Shown: positions 30,866 to 42,535 of the stretch, one piece after another | Layout of the letters: each line of letters starts with the position of its first letter | Position numbering within the stretch: the stretch's first letter is position 1 | Assembly: GCA_949128115.1 (NCBI GenBank) | Contig: OX421961.1 | Coordinates: 129,087,050-129,151,049 of the forward strand | Source of the DNA: Anaspis maculata | Lineage: Eukaryota > Arthropoda > Insecta > Coleoptera > Scraptiidae | Direction of reading: 5' to 3' | Length of the DNA stretch: 64,000 bases | Translations under genes and position numbers: made by a program | The notes under the pieces: generated by a model | Told to the model about the DNA's origin: nothing | Seen by the model: the letters and a program-made list of their open reading frames with translations, nothing else | The model's database searches: none

Positions 30866-32937
30866 GTGAAAAATTACAATCCTATCCATTTGATATCGGA
30901 TGCAAAAGACGTGGATGGAAAGCGAAAGATATCCGAAGTTGATTATGCCATCGAATCGACTGCAACGGTATGTGGCCCCTCGTGTTCCTCAACACCACCT
31001 GGACAAGAAGATAGTCAACGGACGAAAAAACTGAAGGGAACAATAAGCGATCTGGAAAAAAGAGATCGGTTGAAGAGTGAAAGGATTTGGAGGCTGCAGA
31101 AAGTTATATGGAAACAAATGAGGCAGATTTCGTCGCTGAAGTCTTTGATCCTTCAGTTGAAGAAAAAGAATTTAATGTTGGAGGAGCACGAGAGGATTTT
31201 GATGGAACATTTTGGAGATAATCAATATATTATTGAAAGACTTTTCCAAAAAACACAGAAAAAAAAAGTGAAGAAGCAATTTGAACATGCTGCAAGGGCC
31301 TTTGCTGTGACTTTACACTTTTTTTCTCCAAAGGCATACAACTTTGTTCGACAGAAATTTCACAACAGTTTACCCCATCCAAAAACTCTATCGAAATGGT
31401 ATTCGTCAGTGGATGCCAAGCCAGGTTTCACTTCTGAAGCTCTCCACATTTTAAAATCCAAGGTAGCAAATTCTGAGAAAAACGCTTTGTTTCTTTCCCT
31501 TGTGTTCGATGAAATGGCTGTCAGACAACATTTGGAATATAGTGGTGACAAATACTATGGCTATGTGGATTGTGGAAATGCACTGCATGGAGACTGTATG
31601 GAACTGGCAAGAGAAGCGTTGGTATTCATGGTTGTATGTCTGGATGAAAGTTGGAAAATACCGATCGGATACTTCTTCACTGCAGGAATCACCAGTGAAC
31701 AAAAGGCTTCTTTGACAAGACAAGCGTTAACATCACTAAAAAATATTGGAGTTGTTGTCACCAATATCACGTTTGATGAGTGCGCAGCTAACTTTAGCAT
31801 GTGCAGTTTGCTGATGAACAGTCGATTTGATAAGACGAATATCAAAGCGGATTTTCTCTTTGATGACACCAAGTACTTTCTTTTGCCTGATCCTGTTCAT
31901 ATGTTCAAATTGATTAGAAACTGTTTCGGCGAAAAGAAAAAATTCATAGATATTAATGGAGATCCCGTCGGTTTCGATTACTTGATAAAACTAAATGATC
32001 TGCAAGAAAAAGAAGGGCTGCACCTGGGCAATAAACTGAGAAAACAACATGTGCAGTTCTTCAAACAAAAGATGAAGGTGAAACTAGCAACACAGCTGTT
32101 GAGCAAATCTGTATCGGAGGCATTACTATACTGCAGAGACCAACTGGAACTGAAAGAATTCAAAAATTGCGGTCCAACTGCTGGTTTCATATCATATATG
32201 AATGATGCCTTTGATGTGTTGAATTCTCATAAAGTTTCGGACTACGGTTTTAAACAGGCTGCATGTTCAAATAGTATAGGAAAAATCGAATCACTTTTCA
32301 CAACTTTTCGTAACTATATTCTTAATTTGAAGTTTCCTGATAAAATTGTGGTATTGAATTCTCAGAGGAAATCGGGCTTTGTTGGTGTGTTGATGGGGTT
32401 TGCATCTGTATTGGGTTTATACAAAGAGTATGTTGTCAAAGGAGCATTGAAATTCATTCCCACTTATAAGTTGAATCAAGACCATCTCGAGCTATTTTTT
32501 GGAGCTGTCAGATCTCAAGGGGGCTACAATAACAATCCAACATGTAGGCAGTTTTCTGCAGCATATAAAAAAATATTGATACATGCTGAAGTGAGGGACG
32601 GAGGAGTTGATAATTGTATACCCCTAGAGGAAATTAATATTCTCAATGTTACCTCTCGTCAAAAGCCTCCCGAACAAATTATAAACGAATCCATACAAAA
32701 TCGCTCATATACCGATGCAGACTCAGATGTAGACGATAATACTGTTTCCGATTTTTTAAATGATCACGATTATGCGTTTCATTTCAATTCTCCATCTCAA
32801 TACTGTTTGGAAGTTATCACATATATTTCAGGCTTCGTGAGTTTCAAACTCGGACGTAAATTGCAATGCGAACATTGTATCTCTCAACTTTATGGTGATA
32901 GAGACAACTTTATGAGGCGCCGTTTGTGTCATTATTA
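30866..32937 (+). CDS. P-type transposase exon 3, truncated by insertion
   Basis: Starts after ATTGATTTTAG at 30865 with GTG (Val88) and stays open for 690 codons. The transposase part ends at 32910 with GDRDNF. The last nine residues before the TAA (32935-32937), MRRRLCHY preceded by the junction, come from the nested element's terminal repeat. If expressed, the product would have the THAP finger and full RNase H-like core but lack the last 110 or so residues, somewhat like truncated P repressors. Confidence 0.85.
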
Positions 32938-34912
32938 ATGATTGATGTTATATTTTAAAATTCCAATTATTTAAAGCTTGGAGCACATATTCATCCTAAC
33001 TATCAAATTTATATATTTAACATGCAATTTTTATATGAATATTCTGTCTTTAAAAATATATATTTTTTGAAAAAATATTTATTTTTCAAAACAACAATTA
33101 TTTTTGTAATTAAAAATATATTTTTATTTTGCGAAAATATTTATTTTTCAACACAATAATTATTTTTTCGATAAATTAGAATATTTATATTAAAAAAACC
33201 ATATATATATAATTGTAAAAGAATAATTATTATATTTATTTATTTTTATAAATATTTTTTCTTGAGAATATTTATTTAAAAAAAGAAACATTGTTTCCAA
33301 TTCGTGAACTAAAATAATTATTCCATTATGCATTATGCATTATTATAAAATAGGAGCAACGAAAAAATATATTTATAAGTGAGGTGGCGCTCGCGTCGCG
33401 CTTGATGTGATCCCGCGCTGGTACCACTGGTATGCATTGACAGTTCTGTTGACGTTGACGTTGGTGTTTGTTTGTTTTATGTGAAATGTGTGGTTACTAC
33501 TAGCATTGTCTACTAGTTATGTTCTTGGCTCTGGTTGTTGGCTTCTGTTTTTTTCGGATCCATGAAATGAAATGGATGTGGCGGAGTTCTGACAGGATAT
33601 CGTGCGTGATTATGAAGAAGCCCAAAGGCACAGATGCAGTTATGACCTAAGGGTCATACTGGAATACGTATGTGAAGTTAGCTCCTGGGAGCCAGCTCCT
33701 CGGAGCTGGCGTCCTGAAGCTAGCTCCTAATTACAGCGGACCAAACAATCAAATTTGGCGTCAAATTTGACAAAAATCGCCGTGTGGAAGAGTAAATTAT
33801 AGAGGTGTGTGAACTGTGAACTCGAGCGTGAACTGGTGTGAACGGATTGTTTTTTCTGCAACACCCTGTATATTTCAAAAGTTGCAAATATCATAATTTT
33901 CAATTTCGAAATAGATGGGAAAAATTGTTCTCAAAGAAGAAATCTCCAGTATGGGGGAATTCTCGCGTGATCGATCACCCATCATGCGTCGTCGTAAGCA
34001 TGTCGTAAGTGATGACATCTTATTTCTGGTGTTATGTCCAGCGAAAACGCGTTTTCTGACAACATAATCAAAATTTGTTTGGTCCGCTGTAATTAGGAGC
34101 TAGCTTCAGGACGCCAGCTCCGAGGAGCTGGCTCCCAGGAGCTAACTTCACATACGTATTCCAGTATGACCCTTAGGTCATAACTGCATCTGTGCCTTTG
34201 GGCTTCTTCATAATCACGCACGATATCCTGTCAGAACTCCGCCACATCCATTTCATTTCATGGATCCGAAAAAAACAGAAGCCAACAACCAGAGCCAAGA
34301 ACATAACTAGTAGACAATGCTAGTAGTAACCACACATTTCACATAAAACAAACAAACACCAACGTCAACGTCAACAGAACTGTCAATGCATACCAGTGGT
34401 ACCAGCGCGGGATCACATCAAGCGCGACGCGAGCGCCACCTCACTTATAAATATATTTTTTCGTTGCTCCTATTTTATAATAATGCATAATGCATAATGG
34501 AATAATTATTTTAGTTCACGAATTGGAAACAATGTTTCTTTTTTTAAATAAATATTCTCAAGAAAAAATATTTATAAAAATAAATAAATATAATAATTAT
34601 TCTTTTACAATTATATATATATGGTTTTTTTAATATAAATATTCTAATTTATCGAAAAAATAATTATTGTGTTGAAAAATAAATATTTTCGCAAAATAAA
34701 AATATATTTTTAATTACAAAAATAATTGTTGTTTTGAAAAATAAATATTTTTTCAAAAAATATATATTTTTAAAGACAGAATATTCATATAAAAATTGCA
34801 TGTTAAATATATAAATTTGATAGTTAGGATGAATATGTGCTCCAAGCTTTAAATAATTGGAATTTTAAAATATAACATCAATCATTAATAATGACACAAA
34901 CGGCGCCTCATA
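32911..34912. mobile_element. Nested 2,002-bp element with 842-bp inverted arms
   Basis: Left arm 32911-33752 and right arm 34071-34912 are reverse complements with no mismatch found in the blocks I compared (TATGAGGCGCCGTTTGTGTC at the ends; GCGCTCGCGTCGCGCTTGAT, GGATCCATGAAATGAAATGG and AGCGGACCAAACAA inside). A unique centre of about 318 bp contains ACACCCTGTATA. CAACTT (or ACAACTT, sharing one A) stands directly outside both ends, a 6-7 bp target duplication. Without element and one duplicate, the P-type reading frame is continuous across the site (DNF joined to LESLIHQ). No transposase is encoded; one arm frame reads QDIVRDYEEAQRHRCSYDLR after a stop. Superfamily unassigned. Confidence 0.92.
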
Positions 34913-35272
34913 CAACTTCTTGGAATCATTAATTCACCAAAAGTCAAGAGGAGGTTTGTCTTACCCAAGTACCGATGTCATAAGTATATGTGCACAATGT
35001 GAACATTTTCTGAGAATACAACAAAATCAAAATAAGAAAATTAATAAACAAATTGTTTCTTCTCAAGTTTTGAAATATTTTGTGGGCAAGAACATTTTTT
35101 CAAATATGGTTATGCATGACGTTACTGCTATTGAAAGCCATAGCGTATTATTGACGAAAGTATTTGTGATTGTTACCTTAATACACGTATCAACTTTATT
35201 TGTAAAAATTCTCTTACTGCAGATAAAGTAAGAAACATGTACACAAAACTTATTTTGTTCAAAGGACAATAA
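34913..35272 (+). pseudogene. P-type transposase C-terminal part beyond insertion
   Basis: Reads NFLESLIHQKSRGGLSYPS, then STDVISICAQCEHFLR, the conserved KxRGGLxYPSxDVxxIC end of P transposases. After one frameshift near 35165 it continues YLNTRINFICKN and ends KLILFKGQ with TAA at 35270-35272. KLILFKGQ or close variants form the usual C-terminus of the family, so the gene's true end is here. AATAAATT follows at once and overlaps the stop. Confidence 0.85.
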
Positions 35273-35356
35273 ATTATATGATTTCGTTTTCGCTCGCATT
35301 ACTTACCTATTTTCCCACTTAACATCCAAAAGCTTAATCCTTATTACCCTGTATAA

Positions 35357-35503
35357 GGGCCAATTCTGTATCAAACCCGTTTAAATTTAAAGGCCGTTAA
35401 AAGGAAATCAGCCAATCGTGAAGCCCATTTCTGATCGTTCCTAGGTGACCGACGCCTTTAAAAATTTTAAGGGGCCTTTAAATTTTACAGAATTGCCACT
35501 ATA
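35357..35503. mobile_element. MITE, about 147 bp, complete copy
   Basis: Starts GGGCCAATTCTGTATCAAAC and ends TACAGAATTGCCACTA. The subterminal parts also pair (TTTAAATTTAAAGG with CCTTTAAATTT). A half copy truncated at GGTCACC is at 22686-22744. It lies 85 bp after the transposase stop. Confidence 0.7.
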
Positions 35504-35615
35504 GTCCTTTTTTATAAAAACGATACGGTACGCCACTGCTGTTTAATATGACGTTTCAAAGTGACAGCCGGAAATAACAAACCGCCATATGCAACCACCA
35601 TTCTGGACCCACCAT

Positions 35616-35753
35616 TAGGTTTGTTCGCGTCGCATGAACTTTCTGCACTTTCTGCACTCAAACTGCTGTGATTGGTCAGCTGCTGCCAGGGACCCCACGC
35701 TATTGGCTAGGGTGCAGAAAGTGCAAAAAGTTCATGCGACGCGAACAAACCTA
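35616..35753. mobile_element. MITE with 40-bp TIRs and TA duplication
   Basis: TAGGTTTGTTCGCGTCGCAT at the left pairs with ATGCGACGCGAACAAACCTA at the right. The arms continue through GAACTTT and TGCACTTTCTGCAC. The centre GATTGGTCAGCTGCTG is unique. TA flanks fit a Tc1/mariner-type mobiliser. Confidence 0.85.
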
Positions 35754-37361
35754 GTATCTAGCAAATGCTCCTTCCTGTCATCTTTATATTCTAAGGATTC
35801 AACAAATAAATCTACTGTGGATTGACTGGGGAGCTTCCCCAATGTTAGCACTAGTTCCCGAAAGTTGTAAATTTGCCAAAAACCAGTCCCCGGGTGCTAG
35901 CCAACGTCCATTGCACATATTTTATTATTGATTTTAATATTGTGCTGTATCGATTCAATATAACCGAGTCGTACAAGTCGCAATTATGATTCACACGATG
36001 CAATATTATCCATTGTGTGTGTGCATATTTTAATTGCACAGCTTTTAGCAAAATAACTCGTTGTTATTAAAAAATATAAAATTTAATGGTCCTTTATTTT
36101 CGTCAATTAAACGATTCCCAGGAATACGTCCGTTATTTCAAAGTATAAGTATACACCTACCTATTATTGCCTATACCTACCTATGACGCGGTGTACCTAA
36201 ATAGGTGGGTATATAGCGCACGTCGGTCGCCCTCATATTTTTTTCATTCGATTGTTGCCCTTCTGCCGCTGCATGCATTCGGAATGATGTGGGGTCAGGT
36301 GAATGGAGAGCACTTAGACGAGAGTTGCGTGTGCATGCGAAGGCAGTGTCTGTCGGTGATAGCTGGCGTGTAAACCGGCGAAATTATCGAATTTTTAAAT
36401 TGCCCCCTCGTTTCCAGCAGACGTTGAATATGCATGCATGCGTCTAAATAATTATTATTCTTGCCATGTCCGCGCGAGCACTGGTCGAATGGTCATTCAC
36501 ACTTTGGATGTGCGATCCAAAGTGTTTTTCCAGTTCCACCAGGCCAGCAGAGCTTGTTGTAATACCCGCTGATGCCTATGCCTATTGTCGGGTGTTATTC
36601 TTTAAAAGTTTCCGAGAATCCCCCAAGGTAGTGAAACGTACAATTTCCGTCAATAACAGTGCAACGGTAGGTACTGCAGTACCGACACAAAATGTGTTGC
36701 CGCCTAATTCAAGTTTACCTTGGAAAGCGCTGCTACCACACAAAAACATTTACGTTTTTCTTGATGCAGAGCAGTGCTCATATGTAGAAAAAATGCATCT
36801 TGGTTCTTGTTTGCTTCTTGCGGTGTTCGGTTGTAAATTTCTATGTCATTAACGGTTAAACCGAATTAATTTGTGGAATCACTGGGTTATGCTATAACAA
36901 TGTTGCTTCTCTATCCGGTTGTGCGATTTCTCATATATCAGGGGCTATTTCTGGCCGGTGCACACGAGATAACATCAGTAAGAATAATAATTCACTGGTT
37001 ATCTTGGCAAAACATACACACATACACACAACACGAAGTTTTGCCAGGATAACCCGAGTAATTACGTAACCAACTGAACTTGTTACTGTTTTCAAACAAT
37101 ACCAAGTTCATATTGCTAATCTGCTAAGGCTGACTATAATTTATTTTCATTGTATTTCTGTCCTGAATCTTGATGACATATAGGTACTACAGCCTGACAC
37201 AAAAAATTCTCTTTTTGAAAACTACAGATAGGTAGACGAAGTCTGGGCGCATACCGCTCTTGTGGCGGTATTTGTGATAGTTGATAGAAAATTGTTCAAG
37301 TAGTTCCTGATAGGATAGGATCGATCATCCCTGGACAATATATATATATATATATATATAA
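35754..37361. other. Mostly non-genic, one long open frame
   Basis: A 128-codon plus frame at 36466-36852 (MSARALVEWSFTLW start) shows no domain and ordinary AT-rich codons; I do not call it a gene. A small hairpin at 36997-37054 pairs GGTTATCTTGGCAAAAC with GTTTTGCCAGGATAACC. (TA)n at about 37339-37360. The segment 37130-37290 resembles 55140-55320 (GACACAAARAANTCTCTYTTTTGAAAACTA), and one contains AATACCGCCACAAG where the other has its reverse complement. Confidence 0.4.
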
Positions 37362-37719
37362 AGTGCTCAACAATGAAAGTGTTACAAAGCAAAAATTCAC
37401 CTAATTTTGAACCGCTGTAACTTTTGATTGGCACAAACGATTCTGATTCTGTTGTAAGTACTGAATAGCCCAATCTTTTGGCCATCTTCCTTGTCAATAT
37501 GAAATGCATAGAGCTTTGTATAAATTTTCTACAAGGTGATGAACAGAGCAGTGCAAAATTGATGAAAGTTCAACATACCCCCGTTTTCGCAAAAAAAAAT
37601 TTTTGGGAGTATTAACACCAAATTTATGAAGAATGATGTGTTCCCACGGAAAGGTTTTTGAATTTTCGGGATTCCACTCCAAACAGCCAAAATGTGATTT
37701 TTTTTATTGTGAATACTGC

Positions 37720-38582
37720 ACCGGGTGACCATTTGAAAACTATCCACCTGCAATAACTCCCGATTCCTAGTGAATATTTCTTCGAACAAAAACAGGTCGA
37801 TTTTCATATCAAAGGAGACATCTAAAACATAAATTGGCAAATTTCTATCTTGAGCCCCCTCGCCCCCACTCACCCCAACTTTGAAATTTCAAATGACATA
37901 ACCTACCTTGCGATACATCAAACTGAAGAGATTTGAATTTTCTTTCTGAAAAAAATATTTACAAAAATATTAACCCCACTTTTTTTCGCCCTTAAAATTC
38001 TCCGACTGTCTTATTTTTGATTCTGGACCTCTCAATTGTTTTTAATTCAGCCAGTGTCATCATAGAAAACATCGAAGAAAAGAATTTCCGGTGGAAAAAG
38101 TGCTACCCAAATTGACCCTTTTGCCCTCCCCCACCTCAGCTTCAAAATTTTACGAAACACTACCTACTTTGTGATACATCAAATTGAAGGGAATTGAATT
38201 CTCCTTCCGAAAACAATTTTTTTGAAATTTTCAACCCCTCTTCAAATAAACTAGACATTTGGGGTGTTTTTTGAGAAAAATGGGGGTTTTAAAAAGTTTG
38301 AAAAAATTTTGTTCATGGAGAGAGTTCAATTTTCTTCAATTTGATGTATCACAAAGTAGGTATTGCCATTTTAGATTTTTGAGATGAGGTGGGGGGAGCG
38401 AAAGGGTGAAATTTGGGTGGCATTTTTTCCACAGAAAATTATCTCTTCCGATGCTATGCAGGATGACGTTGACTGCATTGAAAAGAATTGAGAGGTCAAG
38501 AATATCAAATTGGACACTCAGAGAATTTCAGGAAGAAGGGGGGTAGGGTTAAAAATTCTATAAATATTTTTTCGGAAAGAGA
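37720..38582. mobile_element. Foldback element family A, copy 3, truncated
   Basis: Begins CACCGGGTGACCATTTGAAAAC and carries the family A blocks (AACAGGTCGATTTTCATATC, GAGCCCCCTCGCCCCCACTC, TTTGATGTATCACAAAGTAG). The right arm breaks off at about 38582, just before AGATAGACAGATAAACAAAC, losing its last 250 or so bases. Confidence 0.8.
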
Positions 38583-38984
38583 TAGACAGATAAACAAACA
38601 GATAGACAGATCTTATTGACAGAATCCCATTTAGGGGACCAACATTTCAAGAAATGATGCCAAACATGCCTATGCTTCGAAATTTGAGGTAGAGGCAAAA
38701 AATTCCAAAATGGCGGAAATGTTGTTAATCTAATTCTAATGACGTAGTCCCATGTTAACTAAAGAGAGTAAAAATTAACCTTTTTTTAATGCTAAGAACT
38801 CGAATTTTAGGAGTGGTACCAAAAAGTACACTGCCAATTGGGCTTTTCTTCACCCCTACACTGGACAATAGGAACGTTTTGCAAGTCAAATTGCTCAGAA
38901 TTGTTCAGTGAACAAGCCTACCAAGTGACGTCATCTTGATATGAAAAGTTCTAATGTTTTTGCGTTGATACAGGAATAATATAC
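38583..38984. other. Non-genic insert within foldback
   Basis: AGATAGACAGATAAACAAAC at its start, then CCATTTAGGGGACC and ordinary AT-rich DNA. No gene. Confidence 0.4.
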
Positions 38985-39350
38985 AGTATTCACAATAAAA
39001 AATCACATTTTGGCTGTTTCGACTGGAATCCCGAAAATTCAAAAACTATTTCGAGGGAACACATCATTCTTCATAAATTTGGTGTTGATACTCCCGAAAA
39101 AAAATTTAAACAAAAACGGGGGTATGTTGAACTTTCATCAATTTTGCACTGCTCTGTTCATCACCCTGTAGAAATTTTATGAGGGGCTCTATGGATTCCA
39201 TATTGACAAGAAAGATGCCCAAAAGATTGGGCTCTTCAGTACTTAAAACAGAATCAGAATCGTTTGTGCCAATCAAAAGTTACAGCGGTTCAAAATTGGG
39301 TGAATTTTTGCTTTGTAACACTTTCATTTTTGAGCACTTTATATTGAGAG

Positions 39351-40333
39351 GAATGTTGAACTGATGATCTCTCAAGATAAAACCTATCATATTAAAAATA
39401 CCTTGATGGAGATCTTACAGGTTCAAAAGTTCAGACAGCAATCAAAGTCAATTTTAACAGGACGTATTTTTCCAGTTTTTCTTGAAAAAAGGCTTTTTTT
39501 TCTTTGTGGCTTCTCCTTGGAACATATTAGATATCGGGTGAGATGCAGGAAAATAACCTATTCAACTGCTGCGTCAGCTGTTTGCAAACCGCAGTCATCG
39601 CGCACGTCATCCTGTCAACTTCAGAGGTCGAAATTTGAAGAAGCTCAGTTCTATCTGTACTAAACTATTTTCCTCTTGGTATCGGTTTTGTTACAAATGA
39701 AATTGAGGTGAAAAACAGCCACGAAGTTTGATTCCATCCTTCGAAGAAAGGGAGTTCCCTTCCCTCACAGCTAAAGTGAGAGCTTGGTCCAAGTGCAAGC
39801 GATGGGAGGCATGGGTGGTAGGCAATACACAATGGTAATACGTACCATCATCGTAACCAAAGGCAAAATGCTGAGCTCAGAGGCACACGCATTATTCATC
39901 ATTTCTGAAGCATTGCAGCTATTATTTCAAATACTCGTACTTATATTGTGAACATCCGTGAGTATACCTCAGTGAAACTTGCACCTGCAAAGAAACAGCT
40001 GTAAAAATGCCACTTGTTTGCCAAACGCAAAGCTCCAGATTTACATTTCTGCGAATCATTCCACTCATGTCAATACAGGTAATTTGCAATAGGACCATTA
40101 AATAGACCAGTGGGGAATATAAAACTGACAAAATTAAGAATAATAATAGATGACAAAGATAATGATACATAATCTACTCAGTAGTACCCGAAACCAGTCA
40201 AAAAATCATCTCTTGCCATTCTTGCTAGAAAAAGGAATTTGTCAAATAGTTGTTTGTTATGTGACAAGCTCATCTCCACCAGTTAATCATGTCAAAATTA
40301 AACATCCTTGTTATTGCTTCAAATTAACAATAT
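39351..40333. other. Non-genic stretch
   Basis: No domain-bearing frame and no repeat structure recognised. Confidence 0.4.
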
Positions 40334-40692
40334 CTTTTTCTCACTACTAGCTGTGAAGTAAGCCGTTATTGACCTGTTTAGAGGTCGTGAAGTGATTTTT
40401 CACAACCAGTAGGCTGACTGTCACATTATTAACCGCCTGTCACTATTATTAACCTCCTGTCACATTTTCAACCTCCTGTCAGTCCTGTCACATTCCATAT
40501 TCTTAAAAAATCTTTACAAATCAGGATTTAATGTTTGCTAGTAGTGAGAAAAATAGTATATAAACCACGGTTGTGAACGCTGTTATAGCTTTGGCGCCTT
40601 ATATCCCTCAGCTGCGCTTCGGGATTTAAACAGGCGCCGCAGCTATAACAGCGTCCTTCACAACCTTGGTATATAATATACTATTTCTTTCA
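40334..40692. repeat. Nested hairpins with CCTGTCAC repeats
   Basis: CTTTTTCTCACTACTAGC at 40334 pairs with GCTAGTAGTGAGAAAAA ending at 40553. Between them are four to five spaced CCTGTCACAT/CCTGTCAC units. Immediately right, GAAAAATAGTATATAAACCA with GTTGTGAACGCTGTTATAGC pairs with GCTATAACAGCGTCCTTCAC and the AATATACTATTTC end at 40692, around a short centre containing CTGCGCTTCGGGATTTAAAC. Confidence 0.75.
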
Positions 40693-40984
40693 TTATTTCA
40701 ATGTTGTCTCCAACAAAAACCGTTATCATTATCTATTATTTAGCAACCTTATGATCTCCCATTTGTACCATTGTGCCTATCAAAATGCAGGGTATTTTTT
40801 TCAGCAACGTCACTATTTTGGTAGATTTTGACAGACACGCAACTTATCGAGAAAGGCATGGTCACATCTTGTATAGTTTACAGTTTCTGGTTTTGTTTGA
40901 CACCACAACCAGGCAGTCATCAAATTCGCAAAATGGTGTCACAATGCCTGAAAGTTGCACATTTTTTGTTTTCTTAATTTAAAT

Positions 40985-41170
40985 TTCATAGTTCCTCTTC
41001 AATTCCTGGACAAGACCACCTGAGGATGAAGATTGAAGAGCCTCCATTAGGCATTTTGACGCTGCAGAGTGCTCATCTGAAGCTTAACCTGGAGAAGTCG
41101 TGCTTTTCAAGCAGCATGCAGGTCAAATTTTTTTGACATTTTGTGTCGTCCAAAGAAATCTGTAACGTCC
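40985..41170 (+). pseudogene. Ty3/gypsy reverse transcriptase scrap
   Basis: Plus strand: LRMKIEEPPLGILTLQSAHL, KLNLEKSCF, then VKFF, a stop and HFVS. This follows the gypsy order HLKLNLEKCxFxxxxVxFLGHxVS just after the YLDD block, with a one-codon lesion in FLGH. Orientation is opposite to the gypsy pieces at 15-19 kb. No more of the element is recognisable. Confidence 0.5.
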
Positions 41171-42160
41171 ATTTCTGCTCTCTTGGTGGAGGTCGAAGAT
41201 AACTCCAAGAGCTTCGATCCACCTGTGAGGTAAAAGTCCCACAAAGCTGAAAGTGCGTCGCGAAATCCGATGGAACTTGTCTTCCACCAATCCTCTGAGG
41301 ATGGTGAGCAGCCCAGTCTTTTGGCTTTGCAATAAAGCCCTTTTTGCTCCAAGGAATTTTCTAGGTGACTCCCGAATAATCGGTGACCGGACAATTCTTC
41401 GCGGACAATTCTTCGCGCGGACAATCCTTCGCCGAACAATTCTTTGCGCGGACAATTCTTCGCCGGGAACTTTGTAGCTCTTATGAGGCTCATGGTGCTA
41501 TTCAAAGCCCTATCCTTCACTGAGTTTTTACGTAGAGTTTCAAGCCCTGCTGAGCCCCCTTGTCTCTACAAGTATCGTTTGGGGTCTTGATGAACTCCCT
41601 TGGGTAACTCCAAATTTTCTAAAGATTTGCTTCGCTCTTACGTCTTGGACGGCTTCTCAGACCCCTTGTCTTCATGTTGCGTTTGTAGCCTTGCTAAGCC
41701 CCTTTTTCATTGTGTCAGTTTTCGAAGCTCTGGTTAGCTCTTGTGATTTTTTATGTGTTGGTTAAAGTCCTATAGGGCCCTCTTTGTGTCTTTTAGTGTC
41801 ATTTGGAGCCCTTCTGAGCCCCGCCAGGCCTCCTTGCGATTTTCAGAGCCCCATCCTCACTTGTGCTCTACATCAAAGCATTTGAAGCCTTGCTGACCCC
41901 CCTTGGGTCTTCAATATCGTTTGGAGCCCTATTGCGCCCCCTTGTGTCATCAATTGTCGTTTGCAGCCCAGGTGACCCCCTTCTAATTTCTTGCAGATTC
42001 TGGAACCTTGGAAAGCTCTCTTGTGCTTCTTCTTGAGTTTCTTGTAGCCCTATGTGACCCCCTTGTGATTTCGTGTCTCATTTGTAGCCCTACTAACCCC
42101 CTCTTTTATTGCTTTGGTTTTCGAAGCTCTAGCTGGCTCCTGTGAGTCTTAATGTGTTGG

Positions 42161-42535
42161 TTAAGTAAAGTAAAGTAAAGTATTTATTAATGCCTTATGA
42201 AAATATACAGATTTGAGAATCTACACATAAAATCGGCAAAGTCAGACAGTCACTTAACACAGTTTATATACATCTGGCAGACGGTACACATACAGCCACA
42301 CACTGTGACAATAAGAATATACATATATACAAAAATATATTACAGAAAGAACTCGTCGAGTGTATAAAAGCATTTGGCAATTAAAAATTGCTTTATTTTT
42401 CTCACAAAAACACGATGTGTATCAGCGTCAGTGAAACATCCGTGAACCTTCAACGCGTGATTGTACACCCTGAGACTCATATATTGAAGACTGTGCTGTC
42501 CAATGACAAGTCTTGGTTAAAGGCCCCTGTAGGTT
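42161..42535 (-). pseudogene. 5'-truncated LINE, 3' end with TTTAC tail
   Basis: On the minus strand: LVIGQHSLQYMSLRVYNHAL, KVHGCFTDADTHRVF and FLIAKCFYTLDEFFL with a stop, the usual end of a non-LTR ORF2, where a helix ending FLxxKxFYSLDEFL is common. A 3' UTR and an AATAAATACTTTACTTTAC tail follow. The insertion interrupts the repeat between TGTGTTGGTTAA and AAGTCCTACAGGGG. These are continuous in the other copy at 43322-43350, giving direct proof of insertion. Confidence 0.8.

Larger units (their letters stand above)
30349..35272 (+). pseudogene. P-element/THAP9-type transposase, whole gene
   Basis: P-type transposases are nuclear DNA-binding enzymes that cut and paste their own element and use GTP as cofactor. 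Exons here are 30349-30419, 30602-30791, 30866-32910 and, after a nested 2-kb insertion, 34913-35272. Domains in order: THAP finger (1-87); basic, leucine-rich coiled coil (about 150-200); RNase H-like core with LSLVFDEMAVR (Asp near 302) and ITFDECAAN (Asp near 391); LPDPVHMFKLIRN, where the GTP-binding insertion begins; then NQDHLELFFGAVRSQGGYNN (Glu near 629) and a C-terminal tail ending KLILFKGQ. All expected acidic residues are present. The only lesions I see are the insertion and one frameshift near 35165. No terminal repeats were found, so a mobile copy and a host-retained THAP9-like gene cannot be told apart. Confidence 0.88.
37362..39350. mobile_element. Outer foldback split by family A element
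   Basis: Left arm 37362-37719 (GCTCAACAATGAAAGTGTTAC, then CACCTAATTTTGAACCGCTG, TTTTGCACTGC in reverse, CCAAAATGTGATTTTTTTTATTGTG) is matched in reverse complement by about 38985-39350. The right arm carries an extra CACCCTGTAGAAATTTTATG-like variation. Between the arms lie a truncated family A foldback and about 400 bp of other sequence, so one foldback has entered another. Confidence 0.8.

Noticed and set aside
36466..36852. 128-codon ORF
   Set aside because: No domain, no splice or start context, composition like flanking DNA.
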